From the NCBI RefSeq assembly GCF_008180725.1, contig NZ_VTEV01000001.1, positions 124,001 to 188,000 of the forward strand: DNA of 64,000 nucleotides, read 5' to 3'. This DNA comes from Sutcliffiella horikoshii (GTDB lineage: Bacteria; Bacillota; Bacilli; Bacillales; Bacillaceae_I). Of the stretch, positions 53,008-62,071 are shown piece by piece. The stretch's first letter is position 1; each line of letters begins with the position of its first letter. Both the position numbers and the translations under genes were made by a program. A model generated the notes under the pieces. That model saw only the letters and a program-made list of their open reading frames with translations. It was not told where the DNA came from and searched no databases.

Positions 53008-54378
53008 ATGGAAATACAAATTTTGTTAAATAATGATAAAACAAAGTATAGTCAAATTTATGAACAACTAAAGCAAGCCATTTTGGAAAGAAAACTTGCA
53101 TCTCATACTAAGCTCCCCTCAAAGCGACGATTGGCTGAAATGTTAAACATAAGTGTGATAACCGTCCAAATTGCTTATGAGCAACTTCAGAGTGAAGGGT
53201 ATTGTTACACGATTCAACGTCAGGGATATTATGTATCTGAAATTGAAGAAGAGTGGAATTATAAAAGAAAAGAGGATATTATTGCGAGGAAGGACACCAG
53301 TAAACCTGAGCAAATTATCAACTTTAAAAATGGTCAGGTGGATGCAGCTGTCTTCCCTTACAAACTATGGAACCGTTTATATCGAAGAGAGCTTATTGAA
53401 AAGAATGTAAACAGTGCAACGTGGCAAGGAGAGTATTTGTTACGCGAGCAGCTTTCTGGCTATTTGCAACAAGCTAGAGGGTTATCTTGCGACCCAGATC
53501 AAGTGTATATCTATAGTGGATTTCAACAGCAGTTAATGAATGTTTGCCTGTTTTTCAAACGGGGCACTGTCGGAATGGAGGAACCCGGATTCATTCGAGC
53601 CCGATCTGTTTTTGAACAGTTACACATTCCCTATCATGCCGTTCCTTTGGATGAGGAAGGCTGCTGTGTGCCAAATATCCAAATCAAGTTACTCTATACG
53701 ACACCTGCCCACCAATATCCAACCGGAACCATAATGTCCGTTACAAGAAGAATTGAATTAATACAATGGGCTCGGAAGCAAGATGCTTATATTATTGAAG
53801 ATGACTATGATTCTGAGTTTCGCTATAAGGGGGCGCCAATTGCTACATTGTCCCATCTAGATTCATCAGACAGGATCATTTATTTTGGTACATTATCCAA
53901 AACCTTGTTACCTTCACTTAGGATGAGCTATATTGTTATCCCAAAATCCCTTCAATTAGATTTTGAAAGATTTAACACCTTTCAAAAGTCAACAGTTTCA
54001 AAGATTGACCAGTTAGTAGTGGCAAAATTCTTCCAAGAAGGGCATTATAGTTCACACATAGCAAAAATGAGGACACTCTACCGCAACAAAAGAAGCTGTC
54101 TAATAGAAAACATAAACAAATGCTTAGGAGCGGAATATAAGGTGATAGGAGATGCTGCAGGCTTACATGTCATCCTTCAATTACCTCAGAGATTAAACGA
54201 ATCTATTGCCATAAAACTAGCAAAATCAATAGGAGTAGAAATTGATGCCATTTCACCTATGTATCAACATCAAAAGCCAAGTAACCAAGTAATAATAGGA
54301 TATGGTGAACCTAGTATGGAAAAAATTCAGAGGGGCATAAACTTATTAGCTTCTGTATGGAACAAAGTTAAAGTATAA
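53008..54378 (+). CDS. MocR/PdxR-type regulator (GntR domain plus aminotransferase domain)
   Basis: A 456-residue regulator. Residues about 12-80 are a GntR winged helix (SQIYEQLKQAILERKLASHTKLPSKRRLAEMLNISVITVQIAYEQLQ), the rest a class I aminotransferase-like domain with IIEDDYDSEFRYKG and the PLP-lysine site YFGTLSKTLLPSLRMSYIV. It is transcribed divergently from the acetyltransferase genes 52915-51902, so these are its likely targets, by analogy with MocR regulators. Confidence 0.92.
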   Translation: MEIQILLNNDKTKYSQIYEQLKQAILERKLASHTKLPSKRRLAEMLNISVITVQIAYEQLQSEGYCYTIQRQGYYVSEIEEEWNYKRKEDIIARKDTSKPEQIINFKNGQVDAAVFPYKLWNRLYRRELIEKNVNSATWQGEYLLREQLSGYLQQARGLSCDPDQVYIYSGFQQQLMNVCLFFKRGTVGMEEPGFIRARSVFEQLHIPYHAVPLDEEGCCVPNIQIKLLYTTPAHQYPTGTIMSVTRRIELIQWARKQDAYIIEDDYDSEFRYKGAPIATLSHLDSSDRIIYFGTLSKTLLPSLRMSYIVIPKSLQLDFERFNTFQKSTVSKIDQLVVAKFFQEGHYSSHIAKMRTLYRNKRSCLIENINKCLGAEYKVIGDAAGLHVILQLPQRLNESIAIKLAKSIGVEIDAISPMYQHQKPSNQVIIGYGEPSMEKIQRGINLLASVWNKVKV

Positions 54379-54458
54379 AGATAAGGGATCATAATTTTAC
54401 TTTAAAAATTATCTATATTTCATACATCGCTTTAAAATTTCAAAACTAAGGTGACAAA

Positions 54459-54809
54459 ATGACTATTCAAAAATTAGTAGAGTCTATACATTATTGGGAC
54501 TCTAAGGTCTTAGCATTTGACGTTAAGTATTTTGCTGATGAAGTATTTTTAATATGTGAACCAGGGATTTATATTTTTAAGGGATGTTATAATTTAGAAA
54601 TTAAACATACTCCTAAATTTGAAAAAGGTATCCCTCCTGAAAAATGGACATTTGCTCAATTACCCTATACCATTCATGACATATCAGTTATTGAAAATAA
54701 TCTAGATACAACCAATAAATATAAAGTTAATATTGCTATGCCTCCTATGTTTTGTGAACTTAGTTGTAATGAGATTACAGTAAACCCCACTTCCAAATTC
54801 AGTAATTAA
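54459..54809 (+). CDS. Hypothetical protein
   Basis: A 116-residue acidic/aromatic soluble protein (begins MTIQKLVESIHYWDSKVLAFDVKYF; four Cys in scattered positions). ATG 54459 follows AAGGTGAC. No family recognised. Size and accessory setting would fit an immunity-type or uncharacterised cassette protein. Followed by a strong terminator. Confidence 0.7.
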   Translation: MTIQKLVESIHYWDSKVLAFDVKYFADEVFLICEPGIYIFKGCYNLEIKHTPKFEKGIPPEKWTFAQLPYTIHDISVIENNLDTTNKYKVNIAMPPMFCELSCNEITVNPTSKFSN

Positions 54810-54851
54810 GGGGAGTGCTATTCAACTAACTCGAATAGCACTTCCTTTTTT
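54809..54851 (+). terminator. Terminator after the 54459-54809 gene
   Basis: GGAGTGCTATTC and GAATAGCACTTCC pair around AACTAACTC, followed by TTTTTTT. The opposite strand leads into a degenerate hairpin repeat (54838-54869). Confidence 0.85.
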
Positions 54852-54865
54852 TCTAATCGCACCGT

Positions 54866-55276
54866 TTAGACACGTCCTGATAGCTCATTAAGGTAATTCT
54901 CCAATTCACTCTTATTATTTATAACTAATATTTTATTACTTTGTGCACCAAACTTATTATTGAAATTTGGTTTCCCTACTTGTTCAAAATGTCTATTCCA
55001 CTTATACATTTTTAAAAAAATATTAAATGTTGGTTTGTAGTGGGATTTTTCTAATCCAAATATTTGTAAGAAGAACCTCTTTACAATTCTATATGTTCTC
55101 ACTGAATAATCTATATCTAAAAAGATAATTAATTCAGCATTCTGGATGCTATTAGACACCCACTCTTCATTATGAACCCCTTCGATTATCCAGTTTTTGT
55201 TATTTATAATCGTATTATTTAAGTTAAAATATTTGACTACGAAGGTACAAAATACCGTATAACAAAGCCCCACCAA
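54866..55276 (-). pseudogene. 5'-truncated P-loop kinase, paralogue of the 60911 gene
   Basis: From about 55215 to 54866 the product (KNWIIEGVHNEEWVSNSIQNAELIIFLDIDYSVRTYRI ... GKPNFNNKFG) is strongly similar to residues about 67-173 of the intact kinase at 60911-61432, but the N-terminal P-loop region is missing and replaced by unrelated sequence. It therefore lacks the ATP site. The stop TAA lies inside a hairpin-repeat remnant (CTAAACGG). Confidence 0.8.
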
Positions 55277-55348
55277 ATAGAATTAACGAGTATTACAACA
55301 ATTATTAAAATCCATACACAAACAACACACAAACAACACTTCTATCAA

Positions 55349-56380
55349 TTAATTTCCGTAAATATTTCCTGTTGATGAAGACAATACACCATTCTGGGCA
55401 TTTAATTGATAGTGAAGGCCGTTACTGCTTGTCCAAGTTGGAAAAGAAAATGTATCACCTGTTTCTAACTTAAACATTTCGATGTTTTTCATTGTTAATG
55501 GTGAGCGGGATCCGCTTGTTGGTGCACTGGTAGAGCGACCAATGTATACAGCAGAATCTGTACTTCCCGGTTGAGATACTACCCTTGCAGAACCGTCAGC
55601 TTCAACTAATAATGCCGTCTGTTCGTTAACAGCAATTCCTTTTGCTTGTGATGTCCAACCATCCATAATGTTACGAGCCATAAAGCCAACAAATCGGCCC
55701 ATACGATCACGTTGTTCAAAATGCGTGTCTGTGATGGTGCTTGTTAAATAAGGGTTCTCTAAAAAACCCCTTGTAAACGTCATATAGCGATTTTTTGGGT
55801 TGCTTAGGGCTTCGTCCGAATATACCGAACCATTCTTCGCATCATACACAAATTGCCCTAGTATCGCAAGGCCTGCACTCGTTCCACCCATTGGAACATT
55901 GTAGATTGAAATTAAATCATTTAATGTATCTTCTAATGGTGTATCTATTATATAGTCCACATATAATGACTGATCACCTCCCGCAAAGAAAACAGCCTCA
56001 GCTTTAAATACTTTATCGAGTACAAACGAATCATACGCAGCATTGCGATTCTTTAATACGATGGTTTCTACCGAATCTAAAGGAACACCGTTGCTTGCAG
56101 CTAAGTCATATACATATTGATTGTAGCCGTCACTTCCAGATGCTCGAAGTACGACAAAGTCCCCACCGTTTGCTTTTTCCGCCATCCATAGCATCGCTTC
56201 ATCGACATCTGTTGATCCCCCCATTAAGTTAAGCCCATAAGTGGTAGATCGGGTAATGTTTGTCGTGTCTCCATAGCCGTAATACGTATAATCTTTACTT
56301 GCTGCTTTAGCGGGCTCCTGAGCAGCCAATAATACTAATGACAATCCAATCGATGCAACCATTTTCAAATATTTCTTCAT
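55349..56380 (-). CDS. Secreted cyanophycinase-like peptidase (family S51)
   Basis: A 343-residue protein from ATG 56380 (GGGGAGTG upstream) with a signal peptide ending near AKAAS. The S51 core is clear: FVVLRASGSDGYNQY, AEAVFFAGGDQSLY and the catalytic Ser in VPMGGTSAGLAILG, with downstream TDTHFEQRDRMGR. Cyanophycinases cleave cyanophycin to Asp-Arg dipeptides; secreted homologues in Bacillus may degrade external polymer or other peptides. Confidence 0.9.
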   Translation of the reverse strand: MKKYLKMVASIGLSLVLLAAQEPAKAASKDYTYYGYGDTTNITRSTTYGLNLMGGSTDVDEAMLWMAEKANGGDFVVLRASGSDGYNQYVYDLAASNGVPLDSVETIVLKNRNAAYDSFVLDKVFKAEAVFFAGGDQSLYVDYIIDTPLEDTLNDLISIYNVPMGGTSAGLAILGQFVYDAKNGSVYSDEALSNPKNRYMTFTRGFLENPYLTSTITDTHFEQRDRMGRFVGFMARNIMDGWTSQAKGIAVNEQTALLVEADGSARVVSQPGSTDSAVYIGRSTSAPTSGSRSPLTMKNIEMFKLETGDTFSFPTWTSSNGLHYQLNAQNGVLSSSTGNIYGN

Positions 56381-56598
56381 GTTTCTGACACTCCCCACAT
56401 TTCATTATTTTTAGTGACGGCTTTAATAGTCCCTACAAATAATATACATGCAAGATTTATGCCAATAAAATAATTTTATAATATTCTGTTATTAACAGCG
56501 TTTATCTTTCTCTTAAAGTTTTTATGGTTAAATTAAAATTAACCAATTAAACCTAAAAGCCGTTTTGTAACAATAGCTCCTATATTTTAAAAGATCTC

Positions 56599-57009
56599 TT
56601 ATTTCTCTTCTCCGAGCAAAGAATACACGTTACCATTTTTGACAGAAAATGCTCCTATAACCTCTTCATCGTTCATCATAACGGTAATTAATATACGACC
56701 TATTTTTACATCACTTAAGGGATGAGTGCTTACATAGAAAAACTCATGGTGAAGTTCCTTATCCATAAAGAACTCTTGATCATGCTGTTGTACAGACAAA
56801 TAATTATTATATGGTTTCTCATTAACATTCTTCGTTGTTGTATATGGTCCAAAATCACCTTCATGGTACAAAACAAATAAACCTTTATCCTGTAAATAGC
56901 TTAAAGCGGTAGTACTAGACTCAGATAAATTGGATAAGTGAATCCACCTTATTCCTAACACTAATACAACTAAACTAAAAAAAAGGAGCAAACATACTTT
57001 TGTCTTCAT
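56599..57009 (-). CDS. Secreted or membrane-anchored hypothetical protein
   Basis: A 136-residue protein with one N-terminal hydrophobic segment (about 5-20) and an extracytoplasmic part (HEGDFGPYTTTKN, VKIGRILITVMMNDEEVIGAFSVKNGNVYSLLG). ATG 57009 follows GGCGGTG. No family recognised. Region 57010-57211 holds only a partial hairpin repeat. Confidence 0.7.
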   Translation of the reverse strand: MKTKVCLLLFFSLVVLVLGIRWIHLSNLSESSTTALSYLQDKGLFVLYHEGDFGPYTTTKNVNEKPYNNYLSVQQHDQEFFMDKELHHEFFYVSTHPLSDVKIGRILITVMMNDEEVIGAFSVKNGNVYSLLGEEK

Positions 57010-57211
57010 ACAACACCGCCATTTTTAATTGAACACTCTAACCAACTTGCTTGCAAGGATGTAAGATATCTAATTCGTATTGAGTGCTAATTTTACTAAT
57101 TCATTCAACGGTTTCTTCAATATGTAGATTATGGATCTCAATTGAAGTTATCGCACCAATTGACAGATAGAAATCAAATCTTTTTTGATCGCGCCCTTTA
57201 GCTAAACAACT

Positions 57212-57715
57212 TTAATTGATTCCAACTTTGGTACTTCTTTTTTCTAGCAAAATAACGTCACGCCATACCCCATGCATTTTACCAATACGCTCTCGCCGTC
57301 CGACTTCACGAAACCCATATTTATTATGTAGTTTAAGACTTGAAGTGTTTTCAGGGAAGATTCCAGCTTGTAATGTCCAAATACCGTTCTGTTCACTTGT
57401 CTCAATTAATGATTTTAGAAGTAAGCTACCAATTCCCTTTCCTTTCTTACTTGAACTAACATAAATGCTTACTTCTGCAACACCAGCATAAACACATCGA
57501 CTTGAGATGGCACTTAAAGCAGCCCACCCTAAAACTTTACCTTCTGAACGAGCAACAATTCGACACTCTAATATATGGCCATTATCCCATTCTTCCCAGG
57601 AAGGAGCATTCTTTTGAAAGGTTGCATTTCCAGTAATAATCCCTTCAAGATAGATTTCTCGTACTTGTTCCCAGTCTTTTGAGCACATTTTATCAATATG
57701 TATTGTTTCGTCCAT
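57212..57715 (-). CDS. GNAT acetyltransferase, phosphinothricin-acetyltransferase-like
   Basis: A 167-residue protein with the Pat-type pattern IREMCSKDWEQVREIYLEGIITGNATFQ, EVSIYVSSSKKGKGIGSLLLKSLIE and FPENTSSLKLHNKYGFREVGRRERIGKMHGVWRDVILLE. Such enzymes acetylate phosphinothricin or amino-acid analogues such as methionine sulfone. ATG 57715. A partial hairpin repeat follows the stop. Confidence 0.87.
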   Translation of the reverse strand: MDETIHIDKMCSKDWEQVREIYLEGIITGNATFQKNAPSWEEWDNGHILECRIVARSEGKVLGWAALSAISSRCVYAGVAEVSIYVSSSKKGKGIGSLLLKSLIETSEQNGIWTLQAGIFPENTSSLKLHNKYGFREVGRRERIGKMHGVWRDVILLEKRSTKVGIN

Positions 57716-57832
57716 TTAAGCACCAGCTTTACTAATATTTAATAAGATATTTCTAAATAAAAACTGATTCTCTTTAATACACTAAACTGTTCGTTCAATC
57801 ATAATCATTTAAAATATCGCACTTGTTCACAA

Positions 57833-58315
57833 TTAGTTGCACCCTAAATAATTCAATTTAATACTTTCCCTTAATTCAGCTGAATTATCTTCCCAGTCAA
57901 CTGGATGTCCGTTGACTATCTGGTGAAGTACATCAAGACATCTATGCCATCCTGCCGCTATATTTACTGCCCATGAACCATCGTTAAATGTATGGATAAA
58001 GATCATTCGACAACCCTTATCCTCTTCCTGCAATGAAATGTTTATCAGATCATCAACTTCACGAAAACCAAATAAATATGGCTTTTCAAAATCTGTAACG
58101 GTAGCCTTATATGTCGTTCCTTCACCGTCATCGAAGGCAATCTTACCACCAATCCTGAGATCCATCTCCCCTGTTGCAAAAGGGTACCACTGGGAGAAGC
58201 AGCTGGGATTTGTAATGATACGGAAAACCTCTTCTTGATTATGAGGGAAAAACCGTTCAAATTTTAAAGCATAACGACCGTTTGACTCATGTAATGTACC
58301 ATAGTTATTCATCAT
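57833..58315 (-). CDS. SRPBCC (AHSA1-like) family protein
   Basis: A 160-residue protein with the START/Bet v1-like pattern ERFFPHNQEEVFRIITNPSCFSQWYPFATGEMDLRIGG and GWHRCLDVLHQIV at the C-terminal helix. These proteins bind hydrophobic ligands or are Aha1-like; no partner gene is visible. ATG 58315 follows AAGGATG. Confidence 0.82.
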   Translation of the reverse strand: MMNNYGTLHESNGRYALKFERFFPHNQEEVFRIITNPSCFSQWYPFATGEMDLRIGGKIAFDDGEGTTYKATVTDFEKPYLFGFREVDDLINISLQEEDKGCRMIFIHTFNDGSWAVNIAAGWHRCLDVLHQIVNGHPVDWEDNSAELRESIKLNYLGCN

Positions 58316-58592
58316 ATCATCATCCTTCTTTATATTCTTGTAGTCTTGCTATTCTTAAGGATCAGAAAAACATTAACAATACCATAAATTACCAAACATT
58401 TATTTAACTAAAAAAATATTAATAAATCATTTTCGCGTTCTTCCGCCCAAAAATAAACAATGAGTTGTGATTATTATGCCTCGACACGATTTCGAGGTAA
58501 CTTGTATAATGTTCTTCAATTAAAACTCCAAGATTGTTTAAGGCGATCTCGAGATATCAAATAGTCTAGTCCCTTTCAATTAATTACTCTGA

Positions 58593-58829
58593 TCAAAACC
58601 ACTCTATTCCATGTTCACGAATGAATTCTATATCCTTTTCATAATGCTCAAGATGTCCTTCGTTTATCATTTTTTGAAATGCAGTGTCTCCTTCGTCAGA
58701 CTTTCTCTTCATGTATTTACATAACCCTTCTAACCGCAACAATACCATCTCTAAATAACCTTCATCTATACCTTCAATATCGTAAGAATTAAAAAACAAC
58801 TTAATTCTTGTTTTGATCCTTTCATCCAC
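58593..58829 (-). CDS. Small helical hypothetical protein
   Basis: A 78-residue, charged, helical protein (KTRIKLFFNSYDIEGIDEGYLEMVLLRLEGLCKYMKRK; ends EHGIEWF). The GTG start at 58829 has no clear ribosome binding site, so the start is uncertain, but the composition is protein-like. No family recognised. Confidence 0.55.
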   Translation of the reverse strand: MDERIKTRIKLFFNSYDIEGIDEGYLEMVLLRLEGLCKYMKRKSDEGDTAFQKMINEGHLEHYEKDIEFIREHGIEWF

Positions 58830-58849
58830 AATTTCATTTGAATGTACAA

Positions 58850-59296
58850 TTAAGCAGTTTTAATAGTTACTTCTAATAGAATATCCACATTGCCTTGAAT
58901 TGCACGGCTAATCATACAAGATTTTTCAGCTTTTTCCGCAATCTTCTGTGCCACCTTTTTGTCTCGATCAGAAGCATGTTGTTTCAATACTATTTCTGGT
59001 CGATGGATAATTTTTTTATATGTAAATACCCCATCTGTCACATCAACAATTGCTTCGGATTCCATCGTTAATCCATCTTTCTCTATCTGACTACGTTCCA
59101 TCATCGCAGCTAGTGTAATAATATAACATGTTGCTGCTGCACCAAGGAGCATTTCGTCAGGATTTGTACCAATTCCGGGACCGTTCATTTCTTTTGGTAT
59201 AGAGATTTTTGTCACTAAATGATCGGCTTCGATTTTCCCTACATCATTACGAAGTCCAGGCCAATGCGCCTTTAAATGAAAATGATGTTCTGCCAT
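58850..59296 (-). CDS. OsmC-family peroxiredoxin-like protein
   Basis: A 148-residue protein from ATG 59296 (AAGGAGGTG upstream). OsmC pattern: GPGIGTNPDEMLLGAAATCYIITLAAM, with Cys in AATCY, and CMISRAIQGNVDILLEVTI as second cysteine region. OsmC/Ohr proteins reduce organic hydroperoxides; this is the SACOL1771/OsmC subgroup, less well characterised. Confidence 0.88.
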   Translation of the reverse strand: MAEHHFHLKAHWPGLRNDVGKIEADHLVTKISIPKEMNGPGIGTNPDEMLLGAAATCYIITLAAMMERSQIEKDGLTMESEAIVDVTDGVFTYKKIIHRPEIVLKQHASDRDKKVAQKIAEKAEKSCMISRAIQGNVDILLEVTIKTA

Positions 59297-59434
59297 TTTA
59301 ACACCTCCTTGCATTCATTTTTATCTTGTTAATAAATAACAAATATAGGTCATATAATATAGTCACTAACTAATATTATATGACCTTATATCTTTTACAA
59401 CAAATGCGCCCGATTCTTGAATAGCCAAAATGCC

Positions 59435-59851
59435 TTAACCTAATTTCTTTTTTATAAATTCATGGGCTTGTTTAAGGCTTTGTTTTTGATTTTCATACTC
59501 AAACAAATGTAAAGTATCGGTAAATGTAGCCCATTTATACATTGCAATTTCACTTTCTTGAATGGTTACTCTGGAACTCATAGGTGTCCCTAAGAATAAG
59601 ATTACTTCTTTTCTAATTGCACTTTCCGAAATCATATATTCCATACTTGTCTTAAAATCTTCATGGATTAGAACTTCTAAGCCAGTCTCTTCCTTAACTT
59701 CTCTTATTGCCGCATCAATATCAGTTTCATTTTTCTCTATGTGACCTTTCGGAAAGCCCCAGTGACCATTAGTTTTACTTTTTACAACTAAATATCTAGT
59801 GTCTGGTTTGTCTAAATATATAATTACACCACATGATCTTTCGCTTTTCAT
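59435..59851 (-). CDS. Nudix hydrolase, Ap4A/diadenosine type
   Basis: A 138-residue protein with a Nudix box GHIEKNETDIDAAIREVKEETGL and the preceding WGFPKGH of Ap4A-hydrolase-like members. A partial hairpin repeat (59404-59417) follows. Substrate not proven. ATG at 59851. Confidence 0.9.
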   Translation of the reverse strand: MKSERSCGVIIYLDKPDTRYLVVKSKTNGHWGFPKGHIEKNETDIDAAIREVKEETGLEVLIHEDFKTSMEYMISESAIRKEVILFLGTPMSSRVTIQESEIAMYKWATFTDTLHLFEYENQKQSLKQAHEFIKKKLG

Positions 59852-59890
59852 TAGTATATAACCACCTACAAGTTAACATATCGAACAAAA

Positions 59891-59930
59891 AATGCACTTC
59901 TTTCACAAGAAATGCGCCGGAGTGCTGAAC
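59891..59930 (-). repeat. Cassette-associated hairpin repeat, copy 5
   Basis: Minus strand: CAGCACTCCGGCGCATTTCT, TGTG, AAGAAGTGC, then ATTTTTTG. A sequence variant with the same architecture, downstream of the DUF218 gene. Confidence 0.65.
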
Positions 59931-60084
59931 AACTTATTATAAGCAACAGCTGGAATTAACTTTAATATCAATTAATACCCTGTTCATTTTCTGCCCTGTA
60001 GCTTTATCTGCAAAATTATGAAAAGCAAGATTAAAGTTTGGACTCCAGCCTTTGGTTTGTTTCATTTAGATTAACGAGACAAGA

Positions 60085-60765
60085 TTAATCAAATGATTTA
60101 TAGTGTTGTAGAACAATGTCGTCCAGTCCTGCTACGTGTTTGCTAGGAGCATTAATCATCCCTTCCATTCCATAAATAATATTCCTTAAATACTCGCCAA
60201 ACACTAGGGACTTATTTCTCTCATCTAGCATCCAGTTATCTCTCGTTATAGTCGTTTGGCCATCAAAACTTGTATCAAAAGGATACGATATAAATCTAAT
60301 ATTTGGCGGGAGATATTTTAATAAAGTATGGAACTGCCTACCCGTAGCGATACTTTTACAAACAAATAACAAGCTAATTATTGATGTAAAATCAAATATT
60401 TTCTTGGCTTCCGTTACATTTGCAATTGAGTGCATAGATGTGGTTTCATAACTAATAACTTCTTTAGGAACACCATTTTCAAGTAAGTTCTTAACAATGA
60501 CCTCAGCTTCTGAGAAACCTATATTTCCCCATTCAGGATGCCGCAGATTTGATGAACTACTTCCACCAGTTGCAACAATACAGTCACCTAGACCTTTTTG
60601 ATAAGCTTCTAAAGGTTTCTTCCAATTACCAGGGTGTGAACCTCCAAACACAAATATTGCATCGCATTTTATAGGCTCAACCTCTTTCCAAAACACTACT
60701 TCTGTTATCTCGTCAATTTGTTTATCTGTAAGCTTAGGAACTTCAGGATATTTAGGTATTCCCAC
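60085..60765 (-). CDS. DUF218/YdcF-family protein
   Basis: A 226-residue protein from GTG 60765 (AGGGGGTAC upstream). The DUF218 (ElyC/SanA/YdcF) pattern is visible: CDAIFVFGGSHPGNW, CIVATGGSSSSN, SEAEVIVKNLLENGVPKEVISYETTSMHSIANVTEAK and FVCKSIATGRQ. There is no membrane helix, like E. coli YdcF, which binds S-adenosylmethionine. Function unknown. Confidence 0.85.
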   Translation of the reverse strand: MGIPKYPEVPKLTDKQIDEITEVVFWKEVEPIKCDAIFVFGGSHPGNWKKPLEAYQKGLGDCIVATGGSSSSNLRHPEWGNIGFSEAEVIVKNLLENGVPKEVISYETTSMHSIANVTEAKKIFDFTSIISLLFVCKSIATGRQFHTLLKYLPPNIRFISYPFDTSFDGQTTITRDNWMLDERNKSLVFGEYLRNIIYGMEGMINAPSKHVAGLDDIVLQHYKSFD

Positions 60766-60875
60766 AACGTACCCCCTATTTACATAATGAACTCCAAACA
60801 ATCTTTACTACATCATCTCAAATTTCCATTATTTCCACAATAAGTTAGTTTAGGTAAACTAGCGTCAAAATAAAA

Positions 60876-60912
60876 AACGAGCGCTGATCCTTGTTCCTGG
60901 ATCGCGCCCGTT
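60876..60912 (-). repeat. Cassette-associated hairpin repeat, copy 6 (best-conserved type)
   Basis: The plus strand reads AACG-A-GCGC-T-GATCC, eight-base loop, GGATC-GCGC-C-CGTT: three paired blocks with one mismatch and one bulge, framed by AAC and GTT. On the minus strand it is a hairpin followed by TTTTTT. The kinase gene stop TAA (60911-60913) is inside its edge, TTCAACTAACGG. Confidence 0.85.
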
Positions 60913-61432
60913 AGTTGAAATATCTTTCAATCTCTTTCTTATTAGTTACAACTAATATTTTATCTCCATAATTCCCAAATTTACTGTAGAAATTCGGTTT
61001 ACCGACCTCTTCAAAATACCTATTCCATTTAAACATCTTAATGAATATCTTTAATGTTGGTTTATAATTAGATTTTTCTAATCTAAGTTTTTGTAAAATA
61101 AACCTCTTTATAATTCGATAGAGTCTAACTGAATAATTTGTATCTAAGAAAATTATTATTTCGGCATTTCGAAAACTATTAGAAACCCATTCCTCATTAT
61201 GAACCCCTTCTACAATCCAATTATCAGAAGCAATTAGAGAATTTAAATAATCTTCTCTTTCTTTTTCGGTTCTTCGTATTTCCCCATGCCCTCCATTCCT
61301 TTTCCAAACAACATTATCTAATTCATAAAAAGGAATATTAAATTGAGAAGATAATTCTCTTGCTAATGTTGTTTTTCCACTTCCAACGGAACCTATGATA
61401 TGAATTTTATTAGGAAGAATCTTTTTCAACAT
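60911..61432 (-). CDS. P-loop kinase of the topology-modulation (FlaR/adenylate kinase-like) family
   Basis: A 173-residue protein from ATG 61432 (a further ATG lies 15 bp upstream). Walker A HIIGSVGSGKTTLARELS near residue 12, ELDNVVWKR, NWIVEGVHNEEW and IIFLDTNYSVRLYRI fit the adenylate-kinase-like proteins annotated as DNA topology modulation protein. A truncated paralogue is at 54866-55276. Confidence 0.88.
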   Translation of the reverse strand: MLKKILPNKIHIIGSVGSGKTTLARELSSQFNIPFYELDNVVWKRNGGHGEIRRTEKEREDYLNSLIASDNWIVEGVHNEEWVSNSFRNAEIIIFLDTNYSVRLYRIIKRFILQKLRLEKSNYKPTLKIFIKMFKWNRYFEEVGKPNFYSKFGNYGDKILVVTNKKEIERYFN

Positions 61433-61573
61433 ACCACCACTTATCATTAATATTACTTTTAAACTTTATTCTATTTGGTTATCTAAATATCCTTTTTTTA
61501 TTAAGTTGACCTAGTGTTTAATAGCAATTACTTCAAATCAATTAGAAGATTAAATGTTTTTTTCTACTTAGAA

Positions 61574-61610
61574 AGCACTTATCGGTTTATATATAAGCGA
61601 ACGTTAGTTG
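61574..61610 (-). repeat. Cassette-associated hairpin repeat, copy 7 (degenerate)
   Basis: Minus strand: TTCAACTAACGTTCGCTTAT, short loop, then ATAAGTGCTTT. It keeps the TTCAACTAACG edge and a weaker stem. Located after the lipoprotein gene. Confidence 0.6.
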
Positions 61611-61632
61611 AATAAGAGTGGTTGTTAATTAT

Positions 61633-61950
61633 TTATTCTTTTTCAGTTTTTGTATGTTCAATTTGATCTAAAATCCAAGGTTTATCTGCTTCTCTTGAGT
61701 ACGAAGAAAAATACTCTTTATTCTTCTCAATTAAGTTCCAAACCATCTCCCCTTGCACCACAATCCTAAATGCCTCTTCCTTACTATGGTTGTTCGGGTC
61801 ATATGCCTTAATCCAGTATTCTTTGTAGTCGCTAGAATACCCCTTCTCAATAACAACCAACATTGAAGAAGTCGATGTGAAAGGCCCAGTTCCACAAGAG
61901 GTAAGCATTAATAAAACGATTAAGGAAAAAAAACGAAAAACTTTTTTCGT
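61633..61950 (-). CDS. Small lipoprotein without a standard start codon
   Basis: The frame encodes a signal peptide and lipobox (KVFRFFSLIVLLMLTSCGTGPF) and about 85 mature residues (ending DQIEHTKTEKE). No ATG, GTG or TTG lies between the upstream stop and the signal peptide; the codon placed correctly after AAAGGAG is ACG at 61948-61950. The first ATG is inside the signal peptide and would destroy it. Either a non-standard start or a start-codon mutation. No family recognised. Confidence 0.6.
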   Translation of the reverse strand, partial: TKKVFRFFSLIVLLMLTSCGTGPFTSTSSMLVVIEKGYSSDYKEYWIKAYDPNNHSKEEAFRIVVQGEMVWNLIEKNKEYFSSYSREADKPWILDQIEHTKTEKE

Positions 61951-62071
61951 TGTACTCCACTCCTTTAATTTAAGTTCCCTAACTTAATTACACCTGCCCA
62001 ATCCCTTAATTCCAATTATTTCATATACTGAAAATTCCTTCAATATGAAATTTTCTTTCCCCAATAGAAAA

